A stretch of 64,000 nt of DNA, from assembly GCA_946800325.1 (NCBI GenBank), contig OX326961.1, positions 15,746,215 through 15,810,214 on the forward strand. The letters run 5' to 3'. Under the pieces are notes generated by a model. It saw only the letters and a program-made list of their open reading frames with translations. It had not been told where the DNA came from and did not search any database. The DNA comes from Luzula sylvatica (taxonomy: Eukaryota; Streptophyta; Magnoliopsida; Poales; Juncaceae). Shown in pieces: positions 57,617 to 64,000 of the stretch. Numbering within the stretch: the first letter of the stretch is position 1; every line of letters starts with the position of its first letter. The translations under genes were made by a program, and so were the position numbers.

Positions 57617-60600
57617 GGAGAATTATAGCAAATTAAGGTTTTAAATTGTAGAATTCAGGCTTAGAATCGGAGAATTCGGAGAATTGGGTTGTGTAGTTGA
57701 AGGGTTTGTGGTGCTGATCTAGAGAGAGAAAGAGAATAGCTAAATGTGGAGGGAAGGAATTAGGTAGTTAAATAGATAGAGAGAGAAAGATGATTATTCG
57801 AGGAATGTGAGGAGTACAAAACTAGAGAAGATAAAAAGGCTACAAAAAAAAAATCAAATCTTCCTTCACCTTATAACACACGCTACATTTCTTCGTATCC
57901 AATCAATTATATTAATCATAAGATTAACAGTGTAGATATATCCGTATATAGTTACGTAGGATTTTTCGTGTGTAATGAAAGGACATTCGAAAAGTCTAAT
58001 TAATTGATTAATTAGCTGTTAAGGGGACTCCACAATAAGAAGAAGTAAAGCTCGAGTCACATGGGTCCCATTTGGCATGGCCCATTTAGAGCCAAAAGGG
58101 TATTTTCGTCTTTTCACGACTAATATTCTTGAATGTAACTTATTGATGAAGATTATTAAGTAAGTTAATTGGATGAATTATGATGGTTAGTGATGATGGG
58201 GGGAGAGAAGTGGCCTCCAATTGTGAAGGAATTACGAGGGTGCCATTGGATTGGACGACCAGATCGTCCAGTGAGGAAGGAGGCAAAAGCTGGTGAGCCA
58301 CATGGGGTTTGTTGGGTTTTAATTATTCCAATTATTACAATTCATTAACCCCTTTATTCTTTTGGGTACATCTAATTTTGTACTCTAAAAGTGTTCTTGG
58401 TTCATCATGTAGTAGTAAAATACAAGCAATGTATTTTAGATTATTCTTACCAATAAGATTTGGCTGGATTATTAATGTTTTATCGAAATGAATGAACGTC
58501 ATTCACACATAATTTAAATATATATGCTTTCTTAATCGATTCTGATTTGTATGTACCAAAATTCTATCAAATATAGAAATTAAAAGTATCACTAAAATTT
58601 CAATATTTTTGACGTGGTTAAGTTGATAAATTATAAAAAATTCTTGATCCAAGAATATAAAGATCAAATAAATACATTTCTTGTTGTATATTGTGCGAGT
58701 AGACTACAAATAACAAACTATCTTTTTCTTTACCATGTAGTAACAAAATCGATATGAAAAATCACAAGAGATGCGTATTATTATCTCGTCCCTAGAATTT
58801 GATCGCCGAACTAGTGTTAGTTGTGCATATATGGACTTTAAACAAAATACATCGAGCATAATGGGATAGCACGTGATGGTCACGTAGTCGAAAATTTGAC
58901 CAGATAGGAATGAGATAATTTTCAGAAATGTGTTTCCAAATAAGATAACATTAACGATTAAAATTCGACACCCAAAAAAAATTTGGATTAAACAATGTTG
59001 AAGATTTTTCACTAACGAAAAGTGAAAAATTATAATTACAAGAATTATAATTTTACACAATTATTTTGATATTTAGAGCGTCCTAGATAATTATTGATCT
59101 TGTTAATAAAGATCATTGACCATAATTTTTTAAAATAAAATTTTTATTTTAAATGTCGCTATCTATGTAGACTACGGATAGTTCACATTTTCATGACTCA
59201 TTAATTATATATTTTGTAATTATATGATGGTTCAAATCAATGAATTAAATATATATCGAACTAAAATGTTGTATTAATTCAAATTATATTAAAATTAAAT
59301 GATCCAATATAATGTTTTTATTGGCATGTAATATTTTTACTTTTCTAAAAATATTGTTATATAACTAACTATCAGAAGAAAAAAAAAATCAATATTATCC
59401 CCAAAAAAACCGAAATGTATATTTTAAGCATCTAAAATCATAATTTTCCAACACAAAAATCTTCAACAACATTTTTCAATGCATATTTTGGTGGTTATAT
59501 GTAAAAAAATATCTTCCGAGTATTTTTTTTATCAAAATTCAAGACATTGTTAATTTGTTATCAATAGTTTCCAAATAATAAGAAAATCAACAACTTTATG
59601 AAAACTTGATTTATTACCTTGTTTGTATTTTGTACCCATAAATGTACATGTAGCAATGCTTACACTTAATAGATATATTATATACTCATTCCACCGATCG
59701 TATATACATTTCCAAGCATACCAACAATATAATAATAAAGTTTGGATCTACGACCACAATGTTCTGGTCTCTTGCATGCCAATATGTAGAAAAAGAACTA
59801 AAGCTCAATTTGGATCTAAAATCATCACTAATCATGTGATACAAATTTTATGAACATGCCTTTATCTCCTAGGATCCAATGCCAATATTATAATTCATTA
59901 GCACAATATATCATTAATCTAATGCCTACATATGGTTGAATGTTAAAATATTTCACCATCTTGTTAAATTTTTATACAAATATGTCACATGGATAAGATC
60001 AATCATATATGGATCTACACAGAGATGAATTATAATTATATTATAATTGTAATATAAACTTCAAAACTTTGACAATGTATAAGAAGATACTTAAATACAA
60101 ATCACAAGATTAAAAAAGATGCAGATATAGCTGTAACAATTCGATTTGGAATGAGATATAAATTAAATGACCTAAAATATTTCTCAAAAATCAGAAACAT
60201 AAGAACCCACAAAATTAAACGGATGATTTTTGTCTGTTCAAAACCTAATAATCGTCCGAAAAAGCGAAATAATTGCTGCAATGCATTAAATTTTGTTTTA
60301 CAGAGAGTCAGTTCTTCGAATCTCGACAAATTGAAGGACCATCTGAAAGAAAAGTTACAATTCAGATTTCAGACGGGTATGTTTTTTTCTTAATATCTTG
60401 TGAACTATGATGAGAAACAAAATAGATGTTTCTGATAAAGACTTTGCATGGCTATGTTAATTGATGCCCAAGAGAGACGATTAGCCAATTAGATCATGCC
60501 ACGTCAGATCAGATTACTGTTCTGACTGCTCAGATTGTTTTTTTACCCGTACAGAATCTATCCCATGACAAAAGAAAGATTTAATTAATGTACTATTTAC

Positions 60601-62429
60601 TATTCTATTGCATATATGATATATGGACATAATGAAACTTGTTCATAGTCTTGATAATTTTTGTGTTATGGTTGCAATAACAGAAAAAGAAAAGTATATA
60701 CTTACTGTTTAGAAGAAAATTAAAAACTATTTTTCACATATATATTTAGTATAGATTTATGAAATTGATATAAATCAGCACTGAAATATAAATTTGAAGT
60801 GTTGGCACATTAATTATCAATTATTGAGCTTCAATATTTTGCATGGATTGTGACTACACAACTTTTTAATGTGGTCCAATATCAGTGTACTGAGTTCAAT
60901 AATAACTGTATCTGTATGTACTTATGATAATATATTTTGCATATTTTTGAAATTGACCAAATTTATTCCGATTAATTAACTTCATTAAAATAAGGAATTA
61001 ATGTTATTTATATGCTATGTAAATAATTGCAAATTTGATATTAGTCATATTTATTATGGTACTTTTAAATATATATTTGTTCATTCATTGTAAGAATATG
61101 AAAAACAATTATTGAGGGAGGCATTAGATATTTTAAGTACTTTTTTTATTACCCACAAAATAAATTTGACAACAAGAGTGCGGTTTTCGGTAATTGGTCG
61201 ATCGGGGTTAAATGCACGAGTAAAATTTAAATCACTAGTCTATGTGTTTTAGTCATTAATGTTAGGTTTTCGAGTCTTTTATTTTCGTTGAAATTATGAA
61301 ATGTGATACATAAATATATCTCTCAATTTCTGGTTTGGCATCTTTTCACGGATCATTCAGGTCGCGAGTCGTATATGTTTATGACCTTTCGAGGATCGAA
61401 TTTTTGTTCGTTAACTTTCTCGTCATTTTTGGATATGGATATATGAGTTCAGATTTAGTAATGAGTTGAGAATTTTAATTTCACAAAAACTCCAAATTTA
61501 ATATTTATTTACAGTCCTTCAGAATTTTTTTTTTATTTACAGACATAAGAGGAGATCTACAAATTCATTGATTCTGCTTCCAACTGTATAAAATGTTATA
61601 AAATTGAGCCAAAAAGGACAGGTTTTGGTTTTGGTTTTGGATCCCTAGAAAAGGAATATAATAAGAATTCATGTGAAAAGTTTGTTTCTAAAGAAATATA
61701 AGAACTTCACTATCATGTGGATCCTTGTTATAATTTATCAGAAAAAACTTAAAAGCTAAAGTTGGTCTTAGTAATAGATTTGATTACAGTTTGAAATGGC
61801 AAATTTTAGTTTGCCCTAGATTTCACCACCACATTCTCCGTATCTTAATTAACATCTTTAATTAACACAATAATTAACAAGAGATGCGTAATTAACTTTC
61901 ATCAAAAAAAAGATACGTAATTAACAATTTCTTAATTATGTATCATATATTACATTAATTTGTGTCCTTTTTTAATTATGATATAAATCTGGGGGTGGGG
62001 TAAATGGCCTATTTTATAAGTGGGCGTTTTTCTTGGCACACTGAATTGGAGATTGGAATGCACACTTTCTCCAATTTCATTCAAATATTGTTTCATGGAT
62101 TTTTTATAATTTGAAATTTGAAATGTTCAGTGGATATATAGCTTAGTTTAAGCCCAAACAAGCCAACAAATTTAGTTTAATTAATCAAGATATGACCCAT
62201 ATCAGGCCCAATTCAGAATTTCAAACCCAAGAAAAATCATATTTCATGGGCCATATGTATTTCGATATCCAAATGACAGAGAAATTTCTTGTTTGATTTG
62301 ATATATTTTGATAAAATCGTGGAATTGGAATATACAAAAAAAAAAAAAAAAAAAATTCCAAATACATGAAGATATACATGTATTTTAATTATAAAATTAT
62401 TTCTCCAAATTATATGCATAAATAATGAT
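57617..62429. other. Intergenic, no supported gene
   Basis: AT-rich sequence with many short open frames lacking any recognisable domain, codon regularity or splice logic. The first ~400 bp include the probable SMR promoter and leader. A poly-A run lies at about 62337-62355. Confidence 0.5.
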
Positions 62430-63211
62430 TATATTACATTATATAATATTGTACAATAATAATATTATATCATATAATACCATATAATGTAATGCAATTT
62501 AATTTAATATAATATAATATAATTTAATATAATATAATATAATATAATATAATATAAAATAATATAATATAATATAATATAATATAATATATTACAATAT
62601 AATATAATATAATATAATATAAAACAATATAATATAAAATAAAATAAAATAATATAACATAATATAACATAATATAATATAATATAAAATAATATAATAA
62701 TAGATTATATAGTCTAATATAATATAGAACAATATAATATTATATTATACTGTATAACATAATATAATATAAAATAAAATAATATCATTCAATATAATAT
62801 AAAACAATATAATATCATATAATATAATATCATATCATATAATATCATACAATATAAAACAATATAATTTAATATAATATAATATAACATCATATCATAT
62901 AATATCAAATAATATATTACAATATAATATAATATAACATCATATCATATAATATCAAATAATATATTACAATATAATATAATATAAAACAATACAATAT
63001 AATATAATATAACATAATATGAAACAATATAAAATAATATAATATAATATAACATCATATCATATAATATCAAATAATATATTACAATATAATATAATAT
63101 AAAACAATATAATATAATATAACATAATATAAAATAATATAATATAATATAATATAATATATAACAATATAATATAATATTATATTATATTATAAAACAA
63201 TATAATAATAT
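62430..63211. repeat. (TATAA)n pentanucleotide array
   Basis: Runs of AATAT/TATAA pentamers with AAAACAATATAAT variants; the reverse-complement counterpart of 25838-26815. Some higher-order units of about 75 bp (CATCATATCATATAATATCAA) repeat at about 62887-63110. Confidence 0.9.
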
Positions 63212-63750
63212 GACTAGGTTCAATGGCCAATACTCTTGCGTGGCCAACACGGCCAACAACGCTTAGTTCGCAAAATCTATACATGAAAATTAAATTCTAA
63301 CCGTATAGATGTGATCTATATTATTTGGATATGTTGCAGAACAAATTTTGTTTCATTTGCATTTTTCTATCTAACAAAATCGATAACATGTTTTCATGAC
63401 GGTCTATTTCGGTAAATTTTTTGATTTCGAAGAAAGAAAAGTCGAAACATTGTAAAAATTAATCCTAAGTCTATCTATATAATATCTATTAAATCCAATG
63501 CAAAAAATTCGAATTTTAAAATTTATTTCATGATGAATCATGACGTAAATACTATGCACCGTTAATATTTTTACGTGTCATGATGGATATGGAATAAATA
63601 TTTATTTTGCATGAAATTAAATCCATAACATCCCTAAGCGTTATATATCACATCTATGCGGTTGAATTTAATTTTGATATATAGATTTTGAGAAATAAAC
63701 GTTGTTGGCCATGTTGGCCACACAAGAGTGTTGGTCATTGAACCTAACTC
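63212..63750. mobile_element. MITE inside the pentanucleotide array
   Basis: Ends GACTAGGTTCAATGGCCAA and, in reverse complement, GAGTTAGGTTCAATGACCAA; the inner TIR blocks are shared with 54346-54886 and length is almost equal (539 versus 541). Array sequence continues on the right side to 63831. Confidence 0.85.
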
Positions 63751-64000
63751 ATAATATAATATAATATTAAACAATATAAAATAGTATAATATAATATATA
63801 TATAAAACAATATAATATAATATAACAAGGATTAAATATTAAAATATTAAACCATGGATTTTGCATCAAGAATCAAACAAGAGATTTTATATACATGATT
63901 TCAAAATACAACTAATCAAACAACAATTCACATGGATTATAAAATACATAAATAATAAAATATATATATTTTACCTATCCATGCATATCAAAAAGTCCAA
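63751..64000. repeat. End of array and conserved outer flank
   Basis: Pentamers run to about 63831. In reverse complement, the following 60-70 bp (TTGTTTGATTCTTG, AAATCCATGG, AATCATGTATATA) match the sequence beside the array at 24790-24812 plus 25810-25845, without the retroposon. Confidence 0.65.

Noticed and set aside
58704..59060. 118-residue frame on minus
   Set aside because: Hydrophobic/basic AT-driven product with no family hallmarks or conserved neighbours.

Overview
The window looks like nuclear DNA from a eudicot plant. It is strongly AT-rich, its genes are sparse and split by short GT-AG introns, and the gene families are plant ones: MATH-only and BTB/POZ-MATH proteins, WAT1/UmamiT transporters, a WRKY factor, F-box/KIB-type proteins, a CLC-c-type chloride channel and a SIAMESE-RELATED cell-cycle inhibitor. 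Between them lie many hAT-like, Mutator-like and foldback MITEs, LINE pieces, Helitron-like ends and microsatellites. I cannot name the species.

Layout. 1-10.4 kb: decaying tandem cluster of MATH-only genes (one cut by the window edge on +, two intact on -, plus relics and repeated 3' flanks). 10.7-16.5 kb: tandem duplication of a six-exon WAT1-related transporter gene on -; the left copy is broken, the right copy reconstructs to an open 350-residue protein. 16.5-30.3 kb: gene desert made of repeats, including a 5'-truncated LINE with target-site duplication, a 132-bp tandem array grown from a MITE end, a GC-rich 1-kb retroposon, a 1-kb (TTATA)n array and a 2.1-kb degenerate minisatellite. 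30.3-31.5 kb: first three exons of a CLC-c-like channel, truncated and damaged. 34.3-35.4 kb: intact single-exon BTB/POZ-MATH gene. 36.8-41.4 kb: unknown dispersed repeat, a possible LTR and a foldback element. 41.8-43.2 kb: four-exon WRKY gene with an altered signature (WWKCGQK) and C-terminal DLN motifs. 44.4-52 kb: MITEs, LINE remnants, microsatellites and an F-box pseudogene. 52.1-53.3 kb: second, frameshifted F-box/KIB gene. 57.3-57.6 kb: small SMR-type CDK inhibitor. The rest is AT-rich intergenic DNA with microsatellites and MITEs.

The genes do not form a pathway. I found no wholly new system. The best leads are the divergent WRKY protein; several insertions whose empty sites survive elsewhere in the window (LINE, GC-rich retroposon, two MITEs); MITEs sitting inside AT microsatellites; and a tandem array seeded by a MITE terminus. 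All exon models come from reading splice sites and frame by eye and have no transcript support.
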